Source: Clostridiales bacterium UBA1728 (GTDB lineage Bacteria > Bacillota > Clostridia > Oscillospirales > Oscillospiraceae). From it: a stretch of DNA of 64,000 bases. Each line of letters starts with the position of its first letter. Positions within the stretch are counted from its first letter, which is position 1. The DNA lies in assembly GCA_002315975.1 (NCBI GenBank), contig DCIK01000013.1, forward strand, positions 1 through 64,000. Direction: 5' to 3'. The position numbers and the translations under genes are program-made. Shown piece after piece: positions 31,275 to 38,916 of the stretch. A model generated the notes under the pieces. That model searched no databases. It was not told where the DNA came from and worked only from the letters and a program-made list of their open reading frames with translations.

Positions 31275-32621
31275 TTACAGCTTTCTTGCCATGGCCAGCA
31301 CCTGCTTCAGCGCCAGCTCTTTCTCAATCCCTGCCAGACGGAGCTTGTGGGCGTAGTCCAGCAGCTCCTTGTAGCTCTTGCCGGGGCGTATGCCGGCCTC
31401 CTGCAAATCCCGACCCATCACATAGGGTCTGGCCATATCCTCCCGGAACTCTGCAAGCGCTCTGTGAGCCTGCGCCTCAATGGGGGCGTACTCCGCCTCG
31501 GTGGTGCCGCCGCATCCCAGATAGTCGGCCCTGGCCAGCAGCAGTAAATCCTCGCTGCAGACGCTCTCATCAAAAAGGTGGTTCCAGCTCTTGCGGGAGG
31601 AGCCCTGCTGGGCCATCTTGTTGGGGCGCATATGCTCTAAGCTCTGGTTGGAGACATAGGCAATCAGAGCTTTTTCTCCCGTCAGCCTTTGTATGAAGCG
31701 CTCTACCAGCGCAACGCCCTGCTTTTCGTGCTCATAGGCGTGGTACTCACCTTTGACCAGCTCTGTGGTGACGGCCTTGCCGAAGTCATGGCAGAGCGCC
31801 GAGAGCATAAAGCCCAGCGGCTCTTTGGCCTGCTCTCGGAGAGCGGCAGCCTTGTCCAGCACGGCCATGGTATGGTTCCACACATCCCCCTCCGGGTGGA
31901 AGCGGGGGGGCTGGGGCACAGCGATGAGCGCCTCCGCCTCCGGGAACCAGAAGGAGAGCCGGTTCATCTCCCGAAGGGTTTCAAAGAAAACGGAGGGACG
32001 CTCTGCCTTCAGCAGCGCCTTTTCCAGCTCGCCCATGATGCGCTCCCGGGGCAGGGCAGACAGCTCCATCTCCCGGCACAGCGCCACAGTGGAGGCATCT
32101 ACGGTGAAGCCGAAGCGGGCGGCAAACTGGGCCGCACGGAGCACTCGCAGGGGGTCTTCCCCGAAATGCGCGTCCGACACATGGCGCAGTACGCCCTGCA
32201 CCAAGTCCTCTTTACCGCCGTAAAAGTCCAGCACCTCGCCGGTAAGCACATCCTCCATCAGGGCGTTAACGGTGAAGTCCCGGCGTACCGCGGCCTTCTC
32301 GCAGCCTAAAAAGGGGTCAACTTCAGTCCGAAAGTCCTTGTGCCCTCTGCCGGTGGCGGTCTCCTTGCGGGGCAGGGCGATGTCGATGTCCCAATGCTTC
32401 AGCCCGTAGACCCCGAAGGACGCACCCATAACGCTGCGCTCGCCCAGCGTATCGAGGATGGCCTCCAGCGCCGTGGGGCTCAGACCGTGCACCTCAATGT
32501 CCATGTCCTTACTTTCCCGGCCCAGCAGCCGGTCGCGGACATAGCCGCCCACAAAGTAGGCTCTGCCTCCGGCTTCGGCCACTGCGGAGGCAAGGGTGTG
32601 AATGAGTTCGGGAAGATTCAT
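31275..32621 (-). CDS. cca: CCA tRNA nucleotidyltransferase (poly(A) polymerase family) with HD domain
   Basis: The class II nucleotidyltransferase head has GGYVRDRLLG and the catalytic DMDIEV pair, followed by the RRDFTVNALM motif and the RNA-binding region FGEDPLRVLRAAQFAARFGF. A C-terminal HD domain is present (VWNHTMAVLD and ALCHDFGKAV), which in related enzymes gives 2',3'-phosphatase/phosphodiesterase activity. It adds or repairs the 3' CCA of tRNAs. Both nearby tRNA genes already encode CCA, so repair may dominate for them. Length 448 is typical of the HD-containing class. Confidence 0.92.
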   Translation of the reverse strand: MNLPELIHTLASAVAEAGGRAYFVGGYVRDRLLGRESKDMDIEVHGLSPTALEAILDTLGERSVMGASFGVYGLKHWDIDIALPRKETATGRGHKDFRTEVDPFLGCEKAAVRRDFTVNALMEDVLTGEVLDFYGGKEDLVQGVLRHVSDAHFGEDPLRVLRAAQFAARFGFTVDASTVALCREMELSALPRERIMGELEKALLKAERPSVFFETLREMNRLSFWFPEAEALIAVPQPPRFHPEGDVWNHTMAVLDKAAALREQAKEPLGFMLSALCHDFGKAVTTELVKGEYHAYEHEKQGVALVERFIQRLTGEKALIAYVSNQSLEHMRPNKMAQQGSSRKSWNHLFDESVCSEDLLLLARADYLGCGGTTEAEYAPIEAQAHRALAEFREDMARPYVMGRDLQEAGIRPGKSYKELLDYAHKLRLAGIEKELALKQVLAMARKL

Positions 32622-32651
32622 GGTTTCCTCCGAAGATGCAGATAGGAAAAA

Positions 32652-32772
32652 GGGGACTTGTCTTACGACAAATCCCGGTCAGCTTGTGAAATATTGCCTG
32701 CGGCAATGTGAAATAATCGGCTTTTGTCGATTGTGAAATGGGGAGAAAACCTCCCTGTGAAATGAAATAAAT
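32652..32772. repeat. GTGAAAT-spaced hairpin ladder
   Basis: Four small hairpins (TTGTC/GACAA, ATTGC-ctgc-GGCAAT, AATCG-gcttttgt-CGATT, GGGGAG-aaaa-CCTCCC) are separated by near-identical GTGAAAT spacers, ending TGTGAAATGAAATAAATTCC. It is a hairpin array of the same design as the other repeat families but with a different spacer. Confidence 0.75.
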
Positions 32773-32792
32773 TCCCTCACGCCCTCAGGCTC

Positions 32793-32934
32793 ATAGGAAT
32801 GAAGAAATGAAGAAATGAAGGCACTCGCAAAGCTCGTTTATGAAGCGAAGTCGCCGATTAGCATAAAAGCCGTAAAGCTCCTTCATTAGCGAAGCGTCTT
32901 CATTTCTTCATTAGCCCTACGGGCGACTTCATTA
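32793..32934 (-). repeat. ATGAAG hairpin-array repeat, copy B
   Basis: Read on the minus strand it begins ATGAAGTCGCCC-gta-GGGCTAATGAAG and then GACGC-tt-CGCTAATGAAGG, paralleling the copy at 422. Bases 32855-32934 are duplicated at 33316-33394. Confidence 0.7.
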
Positions 32935-32964
32935 AAAAAACCACTGCCAAAGCAGTGGTTTTTT

Positions 32965-32965
<1 letters not shown>
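32934..32965 (-). terminator. tRNA-Ala terminator, copy 1
   Basis: CCACTGC-tttg-GCAGTGG followed by seven T on the minus strand, directly after the encoded CCA end. Confidence 0.9.
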
Positions 32966-33040
<75 letters not shown>

Positions 33041-33052
33041 GGAACAGGCATA

Positions 33053-33081
33053 ATCATAGCAGATTGACTTGCATTTGTCAA
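33053..33081 (-). promoter_or_regulatory. Promoter of tRNA-Ala copy 1
   Basis: Minus-strand TTGACA (33076-33081), 17-base spacer, TATGAT (33053-33058), preceded by an A-tract (GAAAAAAGTGC) also present before the second copy. Confidence 0.75.
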
Positions 33082-33196
33082 GCACTTTTTTCGAACTTTT
33101 GTATTTTTCTTTGGCGCTAGCGCTGAACCTTTTTCTTCCGAACCCGCAGCAATGGAGGTGTATACCCCAAGCATAAAGAACAGGGAAGTAAGCAAG

Positions 33197-33322
33197 ATGA
33201 AGAAAGCTTATTTCGAGATCATTTTCAACGATGATCGCGGCGATGAAGAGCAGGTATTCGTGAACGAGGGTGTGACGCTTATCTCCGGCAGAGCCTTTCG
33301 CGACTGTTGGACTCTCGATTAG
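33197..33322 (+). CDS. Small truncated open reading frame between the tRNA copies
   Basis: An ATG after a weak GGGAAG site opens a 41-codon frame (MKKAYFEIIFNDDRGDEEQVFVNEG...). Its last two residues and stop come from the left boundary of the duplicated repeat/tRNA segment, so a longer gene was probably cut by that event. The amino-acid composition looks genuinely coding (alternating beta-like start, acidic turn). The family is not recognised. Confidence 0.4.
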   Translation: MKKAYFEIIFNDDRGDEEQVFVNEGVTLISGRAFRDCWTLD

Positions 33323-33394
33323 CATAAAAGCCATAAAGCTCCTTCATTAGCGAAGCGTCTTCATTTCTTCATTAGCCCCACGGGCGACTTCATT

Positions 33395-33424
33395 AAAAAA
33401 ACCACTGCCAAAGCAGTGGTTTTT

Positions 33425-33425
<1 letters not shown>
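33395..33425 (-). terminator. tRNA-Ala terminator, copy 2
   Basis: Same CCACTGC/GCAGTGG hairpin and T-tract as copy 1. Confidence 0.9.
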
Positions 33426-33500
<75 letters not shown>

Positions 33501-33542
33501 ATATTCGCTTTCGCTTTGCCGCACTCGCGGCTCGCAAGGGGT

Positions 33543-33571
33543 ATATTAACAGATAGAGAGACAAAAGTCAA
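33543..33571 (-). promoter_or_regulatory. Promoter of tRNA-Ala copy 2
   Basis: Minus-strand TTGACT (33566-33571), 17-base spacer, TAATAT (33543-33548), with the same upstream A-tract as copy 1. Confidence 0.7.
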
Positions 33572-33589
33572 GCACTTTTTTCGCTTTTT

Positions 33590-34444
33590 TCAGGCTTTTC
33601 TCAAAAGATTCGACAGCGCGGCAAACTGCTCCAGCGTGAGCCTCTCGCCGCGGATATCCGCGTTCAGACCCAGAGCGCCCAGAGCCTCCGCAATGCTGCC
33701 CTTGTCCAGCCCTAATCCTGCAGAAAGGGCATTGGGCAGCGCCTTGCGCCTTTGGTTAAAGGCAGCACGCACTACCTTAAAGAACCATGCCTCGTCGTCC
33801 ACCTGTGCGGCGCTCTCGCTGCGGCGGCGGAGACGGATTACGGAGCTGGTCACCTTCGGCTGGGGCAGGAAGCAGTCGGGGCTCACATCAAAGAGCTTTT
33901 CCGCGGTGGCGTACCAGTTCACCAGCAGGGTAAAAGCGCCGTACTCGCCGGTACCGGCTCTGGCGCAGATCCGCTCCGCCACCTCCTTCTGGATCATCAC
34001 CGTGATGGTCTCAAAGGCTTTGCTCTCCAGAAAGGCAGTGATGAGGGGGGTGGTCACATTATAGGGCAGGTTGGCGCAGAGCTTCCATGCTCTCTCCGCG
34101 CCGAAATACTCCCGGCACAGCTCGCTGAGGTTCTGCTTGAGGGCATCGCCGTAGACCACATGGCAGTTGGGTCTGTCCATGAGCGTTACGCGCAGGATGG
34201 GCGCAAGGCTCTCGTCCAGCTCGATGGAGAGCACCTCCGCTGCCCGCTCACTGAGCTCCCGGGTCAGCACGCCCACGCCGGGGCCGATCTCCAGTACGCC
34301 GTCGTTTTCACTGAGCTCGGCGGCATCAGCAATCTTCTCCGGCACCCAGGAGGCCACCAGAAAGTTCTGGCCCAGAGACTTGGAAAAGCGCACGCCGTTG
34401 GCGGCCATCAGCGCCTTGATTTCGTTGGGATCGGTCAGATTCAT
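33590..34444 (-). CDS. rsmA: 16S rRNA dimethyladenosine transferase
   Basis: RsmA (KsgA) uses SAM to dimethylate A1518 and A1519 of 16S rRNA during 30S maturation. QNFLVASWVPEKI at the start, the SAM loop LEIGPGVGVLTRELSE, the catalytic NLPYNVTTPLI and the C-terminal helical domain (RRKALPNAL) are all present; 284 residues is normal. Its ATG overlaps the stop of the trmD fusion gene by 4 bases, so it closes the ylxM-ffh...trmD transcription unit, an unusual placement for rsmA. Confidence 0.95.
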   Translation of the reverse strand: MNLTDPNEIKALMAANGVRFSKSLGQNFLVASWVPEKIADAAELSENDGVLEIGPGVGVLTRELSERAAEVLSIELDESLAPILRVTLMDRPNCHVVYGDALKQNLSELCREYFGAERAWKLCANLPYNVTTPLITAFLESKAFETITVMIQKEVAERICARAGTGEYGAFTLLVNWYATAEKLFDVSPDCFLPQPKVTSSVIRLRRRSESAAQVDDEAWFFKVVRAAFNQRRKALPNALSAGLGLDKGSIAEALGALGLNADIRGERLTLEQFAALSNLLRKA

Positions 34445-35718
34445 AGCAGCACCTTCTCGTATGCAATCCGCAGGCTCCCGGCCTCGGCGCTGCGGAGGAT
34501 GGGGATGATGCCGCAGCGCTTATAGCCGCAGTCGTAGACCAGCTGCTGCATGGCGCCGTTGCCCTTGTGGGTGTCCACCTTCACGCTTGCGCAGCCCCAG
34601 CCGTAGGCCAGATCCTCGGCCAGCGCCATCATCTCCCTGCTCAGACCGCTGCCCCGCCATTGGGGGGCGACCATGATCCGGTGGACGGAGGCATAGTTCT
34701 CGCCCTCGGTGAGCCATGCGCCGTCAAAAATCTCCCGGTAGTTTTCCTCGGGGGTGTGGAGGACGGCCACATAGCCCGCCACCTCCTCATGCTCGGTGAA
34801 GACCCAGCCGCCGCCCACGGCCATATCGCTGCGGTAGCTCTCCTCATTGGGATAGCCCTGCTGCCACTGGTCAAGGCCGTGGCTCTTGAGATATTCCTTG
34901 GCGGCAGCGCAGATGGCGTTGATGGCGGGGATGTCCTCCTCGGTGGCGCGGCGATAGTCAAAGACCGGCTTGGGGTGCCGCTCATTCTCAATCTCCTCGG
35001 CCAAAACTGCATCCTCGCCCTCAGGCCTGTAGGCAGCCCACAGATCGGGGCGCTTGTCCATGGTGCGCTCCAGCATCTTCCGGCGACGCCAGATGTCGAT
35101 CTCCTTCTGCTTGCCGCTGCGGAGAATTTCCGGCACGGCGCGACCCTCCCAGACCTCGGGACGGGTGTACTGGGGATACTCCAGCAAGCCCTCCCAGTGG
35201 CTCTCGCCGGTGAAGCACTCCTCATCACTGAGCACGCCGGGCACCATGCGGCACACCGCATCGGTGACGGCCATGGCGGCAATCTCACCGCCGGTGAGCA
35301 CAAAGTCACCCAGCGAGATTTCCTCGTCCACGCACTCCTCGATGAAGCGCTCGTCGATGCCCTCGTAGTGACCGCAGACCAGCACCAGCTGGTCATAGTC
35401 CTTCACCAGCCGCCGGGCCACGCTCTGGGTAAAGGGCGTGCCCTGGGGCGACATATAGAGCACCGCCCGCCTGGCCCGCTCTTCGGAATGGGCTACAATG
35501 TCATCCAGACAGGCCTTCAGCGGCTGCGCCATCATCACGCAGCCCCAGCCCCCGCCGTAGGGGTAGTCGTCCACCTGCTGCTGCTTGTTGTCGGTGTAGT
35601 CCCGAATCTGATGGCAGCGGATATCCAGAATGCCCTTTTTCTCCGCACGGCCTAAGATGCTGATGTCCAGCGAGGCGCTGACGGCCTCGGGAAAGAGGGT
35701 CATAATGTCGATTCTCAT
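34441..35718 (-). CDS. trmD: tRNA (guanine37-N1)-methyltransferase fused to a GNAT acetyltransferase
   Basis: Residues 1-230 are a standard TrmD: MRIDIMTLFPE, the trefoil-knot SAM site around YMSPQGTPFTQ and LVCGHYEGIDERF, then LGDFVLTGGEIAAM and ESHWEGLLEYPQYTRP. A linker follows, and residues about 255-425 form a GNAT domain (YRRATEEDIPAINAIC; VHRIMVAPQWRGSGLSREMM as the acetyl-CoA loop; YDCGYKRCGI). There is no stop or frameshift between them, so a single polypeptide is predicted. TrmD makes m1G37 and is essential; the acetyltransferase substrate is unknown. ATG at 35718, right after the rimM stop. Confidence 0.93.
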   Translation of the reverse strand: MRIDIMTLFPEAVSASLDISILGRAEKKGILDIRCHQIRDYTDNKQQQVDDYPYGGGWGCVMMAQPLKACLDDIVAHSEERARRAVLYMSPQGTPFTQSVARRLVKDYDQLVLVCGHYEGIDERFIEECVDEEISLGDFVLTGGEIAAMAVTDAVCRMVPGVLSDEECFTGESHWEGLLEYPQYTRPEVWEGRAVPEILRSGKQKEIDIWRRRKMLERTMDKRPDLWAAYRPEGEDAVLAEEIENERHPKPVFDYRRATEEDIPAINAICAAAKEYLKSHGLDQWQQGYPNEESYRSDMAVGGGWVFTEHEEVAGYVAVLHTPEENYREIFDGAWLTEGENYASVHRIMVAPQWRGSGLSREMMALAEDLAYGWGCASVKVDTHKGNGAMQQLVYDCGYKRCGIIPILRSAEAGSLRIAYEKVLL

Positions 35719-35722
35719 ATGC

Positions 35723-36208
35723 TCACATTCCTTCGATGAGATGAACGCGGATGCGCTTATTGGCCACATCCGTCTCTAAAATAAACTCCGGCACGGCGGG
35801 GATGGAGTGCTCGCTCTCGCCCTTGACGATGTAGATGTTCTGCGCGGGCAGGGTAAGCACCTCGGTGAGGGTGCCCACCACCTTGTCCTGCTCGTCCACC
35901 ACCGTGGCGCCGATGATATCCGCAAAGAAGAACTGACCCTTGGGCAGCTTTGCGTCCTTACGGTCAAAGTACACTACCTTGTTCTTCAGCAGCATGGCGG
36001 CGTTCACATCCTCCACGCCCTCAAAGAGCACTAAGAGCATACCCTTGTGCACCTTGGCGGAGAGCACCCTGCGGGGCTGGGAATCGATATAGAGGGTCTT
36101 GAATTTTTTCAGAAAAGCCGCGTCATCGCACCATGGCTCGATCTTGACCTCACCCCGAACCCCGAAGGTGTTGATGATCTGTCCGGCTTCCAGATATTGC
36201 TCCTGCAT
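35723..36208 (-). CDS. rimM: 16S rRNA processing protein RimM
   Basis: The N-terminal RimM domain (LEAGQIINTFGVRGEVKIEPWCDD) is followed by a PRC-barrel (FFADIIGATVVDEQDKVVGTLTEVLTLPAQNIYIVK and IPAVPEFI). It binds S19 and assists 30S head assembly. It lies in the usual place before trmD, and the 4-base gap suggests coupling. It is separated from khpA by a 309-base gap holding a hairpin repeat and a terminator-like hairpin, so part of its expression may come from a promoter not recognised here. Confidence 0.93.
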   Translation of the reverse strand: MQEQYLEAGQIINTFGVRGEVKIEPWCDDAAFLKKFKTLYIDSQPRRVLSAKVHKGMLLVLFEGVEDVNAAMLLKNKVVYFDRKDAKLPKGQFFFADIIGATVVDEQDKVVGTLTEVLTLPAQNIYIVKGESEHSIPAVPEFILETDVANKRIRVHLIEGM

Positions 36209-36287
36209 GGGTTTTGTCCTTTCGGTAATTAATGGGAACTGGAAAACGGTCTGTCATTGTTGGGAAAAGAGCTGCACGACCCCTTCG

Positions 36288-36420
36288 TGGCTCCCTCAGA
36301 TGAGGGAGCTGGCTCGCGCAGCGAGACTGAGGGAGGGACAGTCTACGAAACAGCTCAAAAGATTCTCTCTCCCTCAGCCCCAGTGTACGCACTGGGGCAG
36401 CTCCCTCACAGAGGGAGCCA
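36288..36420 (+). repeat. GGCTCCC hairpin repeat, copy 3
   Basis: GGCTCCCTC-aga-GAGGGAGC, then GGCTCGC-gca-GCGAGAC and TGAGGGAGGGACAG. The distal half has CCCCAGTG-tacg-CACTGGGG, closed by GGGAGCC at the right end. It lies inside the rimM-khpA gap of the ribosomal operon. Confidence 0.75.
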
Positions 36421-36479
36421 TGAGACTTTTACTTATCTTAATTCGCTTGACAGCAGCTTTTTTGCGCAAAAAAGCGAAA

Positions 36480-36508
36480 CGGGGCGAGGCCACCAGGAGC
36501 CCGCCCCG
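36480..36508 (-). terminator. Terminator-like hairpin after khpA
   Basis: Minus-strand CGGGGCG pairs with CGCCCCG, followed by TTTCGCTTTTTTGCGC, 10 bases past the khpA stop codon. Together with the adjacent repeat it splits the otherwise conserved operon. Confidence 0.6.
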
Positions 36509-36517
36509 CGTACGCTA

Positions 36518-36748
36518 TCAGTCCAGAACTTCCACGGACACTTTTTTGCCCTTGCGCTGTGCAACGGCCTTCATCAGAACCCGGATCTCTTTCACGACCC
36601 GACCCTGACGACCGATGACCTTGCCCATGTCGCCGTCAGCAACACGAACCTCAAAGACGGTCTCGCCGTTCTCCTCACGCTCGGCAACTGACACTTCGTC
36701 CGGCTTGTCCACAAGAGACCGTACGATGTAGGTCAATAATTCCTTCAT
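36518..36748 (-). CDS. khpA: KH-domain RNA-binding protein KhpA (YlqC)
   Basis: A 76-residue single KH-domain protein with the GxxG loop in GKVIGRQGRVVKEIRVLMKAV. KhpA forms a dimer or pairs with KhpB (Jag) and influences cell division and RNA metabolism in streptococci. The position directly after rpsP is the conserved Firmicutes arrangement. Confidence 0.93.
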   Translation of the reverse strand: MKELLTYIVRSLVDKPDEVSVAEREENGETVFEVRVADGDMGKVIGRQGRVVKEIRVLMKAVAQRKGKKVSVEVLD

Positions 36749-36765
36749 TCCGAGCTCCGCGAATC

Positions 36766-37002
36766 TCAGGCCTGAGCCTTCTTCAGCAGACCACGAACCG
36801 TGTCAGTGGGCTGGGCGCCGTTGGCGATCCAGTAGTTGGCGCGCTCCATGTCGATCTCCACGGTGGCGGGGTCGGTCAGGGGGTTGTAGGTGCCGATCTC
36901 TTCGATGAAGCGGCCGTCACGGGCGTTGCGGGAATCGGCAACGACGACACGGTAAAAAGGAGCCTTCTTGGCACCCATTCTGCGCAGACGAATCTTAACC
37001 AT
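36766..37002 (-). CDS. rpsP: 30S ribosomal protein S16
   Basis: MVKIRLRRMGAKKAPFYRVVVADSRNARDGRFIEEIGTYNP is the invariant S16 start, and 78 residues is the short Gram-positive length. S16 is a primary assembly protein of the 30S body. It lies between ffh and khpA as in most Firmicutes. Confidence 0.97.
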   Translation of the reverse strand: MVKIRLRRMGAKKAPFYRVVVADSRNARDGRFIEEIGTYNPLTDPATVEIDMERANYWIANGAQPTDTVRGLLKKAQA

Positions 37003-37046
37003 TTTGTTTTCCTCCGAAAAATTTTAGTTTTTTGATTTTTGTTTTA

Positions 37047-38396
37047 TCAGATCCGGAAATTGCTGCCCATGCTCCGCATCATACGCTGGAGCTTTCTGGC
37101 GTTTTTCCCGGTAAGCTGCTTGGTGAGCTGCTGCATGGCATCGTACTGCTTGAGCAGACGGTTCACGTCCACCACCTGCAGTCCGCAGCCGGCAGCAATG
37201 CGCTTTTTGCGACTGGCGTTGAGGATGCTGGGATTGGCTCGCTCGGCGGGGGTCATGGAGAGGATAATGGCCTCGGTATGGGCCAGCGCTTTCTCGTCAA
37301 GGGAGGCACCGTTGAGCGCCTTGGAGTCAAGACCGGGGATCATGCCGGCAATCTCCTCCATGGAGCCCATGTTCTTGAAGCTGCGAAGCTGCTCGAGATA
37401 GTCGGCCAGATCCAGCTTGTTCTTCTTGAGCTTTCCGGCCAGCTCCTCGGCCTTCTTCGCATCCACGGCGGCCTCGGCCTTTTCGATGAGCGTCAGCACA
37501 TCGCCCATGCCCAGAATACGGCTGGCCATGCGGTCGGGGTGGAAAACCTCGATGGCGTCCAGCTTCTCGCCGATACCGCAGAACTTGATGGGCTTGCCGG
37601 TGACGGCCCGGACAGACAGGGCAGCGCCGCCTCTGGCATCGCCGTCCAGCTTGGTGAGCATCACGCCGGTGATACCCAGGGCATCGTCAAAGGCCTTGGC
37701 GGCGTTGACGGCGTCCTGACCGGTCATGGCGTCCAGCACCAGCAGAATCTCGCTGGGCTCCACGGCGGCCTTGACATTCTTCAGCTCGTCCATCAGCGCC
37801 TCGTCGATGTGGAGACGGCCGGCGGTATCCAAAAATACCAGATCGTTGCCGTGGCGCTCGGCGTAGCGGACAGCCTCTCTGGCGATCTCCACCGGGTCGA
37901 TCTTGCCCAGCTGGAACACGGGGATATTCAGCTGACGACCCACGGTCTCCAGCTGCTCGATGGCGGCGGGACGGTAAATGTCGCAGGCGACCAAAAGGGG
38001 CTTTTTGCCCTGGGTCTTGCGCATATAGGCGGCAAGCTTGGCACCGTTGGTGGTTTTGCCTGCGCCCTGCAGACCCACCAGCATCACGATGCTGGGGTTC
38101 TTGGAGCCGATGATGAGCTTCTGGGCAGAGGTGCCCATGAGCTCGCAGAGGGCTTCGTTGACGATCTTGATGACCATCTGAGCCGGAGACAGCGCCTCCA
38201 GCACCTCAACGCCGGTGCAGCGCTCGGACACATCCCTGATGAAATCCTTGACCACCTTGTAGCTGACATCAGCCTCCAGCAGCGCAAGGCGCACCTCGCG
38301 CATGGCGTCCTTCACATCCTGCTCGGAGAGACGGCCCTTGCCCCGGAGCTTTTTGAAAACGTTATTCAGCTTGTCGGACAGATTTTCAAATGCCAT
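37047..38396 (-). CDS. ffh: Signal recognition particle protein Ffh
   Basis: The SRP54 GTPase binds 4.5S/SRP RNA and targets membrane proteins to FtsY. The N domain (MAFENLSDKLNNVFKKLRGKG) is followed by the G domain with GLQGAGKTTNGAKLA (P-loop), DTAGRL and TKLDGDARGGAAL. A C-terminal M domain ends in MMRSMGSNFRI. The M domain looks rather short in Met-rich sequence but contains the RNA-binding SRKKRIAAGCGLQVVDVN motif. Start overlaps ylxM by 11 bases. Confidence 0.97.
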   Translation of the reverse strand: MAFENLSDKLNNVFKKLRGKGRLSEQDVKDAMREVRLALLEADVSYKVVKDFIRDVSERCTGVEVLEALSPAQMVIKIVNEALCELMGTSAQKLIIGSKNPSIVMLVGLQGAGKTTNGAKLAAYMRKTQGKKPLLVACDIYRPAAIEQLETVGRQLNIPVFQLGKIDPVEIAREAVRYAERHGNDLVFLDTAGRLHIDEALMDELKNVKAAVEPSEILLVLDAMTGQDAVNAAKAFDDALGITGVMLTKLDGDARGGAALSVRAVTGKPIKFCGIGEKLDAIEVFHPDRMASRILGMGDVLTLIEKAEAAVDAKKAEELAGKLKKNKLDLADYLEQLRSFKNMGSMEEIAGMIPGLDSKALNGASLDEKALAHTEAIILSMTPAERANPSILNASRKKRIAAGCGLQVVDVNRLLKQYDAMQQLTKQLTGKNARKLQRMMRSMGSNFRI

Positions 38397-38739
38397 GCTG
38401 CAGCTCCTCTACCCGGCGGCGGATATTCTCCGCCAAAACCCTTGCCCGCCCTGTGGTGAGGGTGAGCAGCTCCTGCGTGTCGCGCTCCAGCTCCTGCGCC
38501 GCCTTCTGCTGCTGCAGATAGCGACCCAGCAAACCGATTTTCTCCTCGTTTTTCCGGAGGCTTTCCTCGGCGCGGCGGATATTGTCCCACACGGCCTGAC
38601 GGGAAACGCCCTCGCTCTCGGCGATTTCGGAAAGTGACAGATCCTCCATGTGGTGGAGGCGGAAATACTCCCGCTGCTTGTTGGAGAGCATATCCCCGTA
38701 GAAGTCGAAAAGCATGGCCAGCTCAAGCTGCTCGTCCAT
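38386..38739 (-). CDS. ylxM: YlxM-family putative DNA-binding/SRP-associated protein
   Basis: A 117-residue helix-turn-helix protein of the UPF0122 family (LFDFYGDMLSNKQREYFRLHHMEDLSLSEIAESEGVSRQAVWDNIRRAEE), always adjacent to ffh in Firmicutes. In streptococci YlxM modulates SRP RNA-Ffh interaction and GTPase activity. It starts the operon behind a strong promoter. Confidence 0.94.
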   Translation of the reverse strand: MDEQLELAMLFDFYGDMLSNKQREYFRLHHMEDLSLSEIAESEGVSRQAVWDNIRRAEESLRKNEEKIGLLGRYLQQQKAAQELERDTQELLTLTTGRARVLAENIRRRVEELQHGI

Positions 38740-38782
38740 GTTCTCGCCCCCTTGTCAATAGAAAATGCTTGACACCTTGCGA

Positions 38783-38811
38783 AGTATACGCTCTTTCGCT
38801 GGCTGTGTCAA
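38783..38811 (-). promoter_or_regulatory. Promoter of the ylxM-ffh-rpsP operon
   Basis: Minus-strand TTGACA (38806-38811), 17-base spacer, TATACT (38783-38788), 44 bases before the ylxM ATG. The upstream AAAAAATGC tract resembles the A-tracts before the tRNA-Ala promoters. Confidence 0.75.
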
Positions 38812-38916
38812 GCATTTTTTCTTGACAGCGCATAAAATCTTTGCCTTTTTGAGACACTACGAGGGACAGGAAAAACCGGCGTGAAATACATTTTTAATAT
38901 TACGGGGGAACGATTC

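Noticed and set aside
32652..32934. Possible CRISPR array because of regularly spaced short repeats
   Set aside because: The spacers between GTGAAAT or ATGAAG units are self-complementary hairpins of 10-20 bases, there are only a few units, and no cas genes are present.
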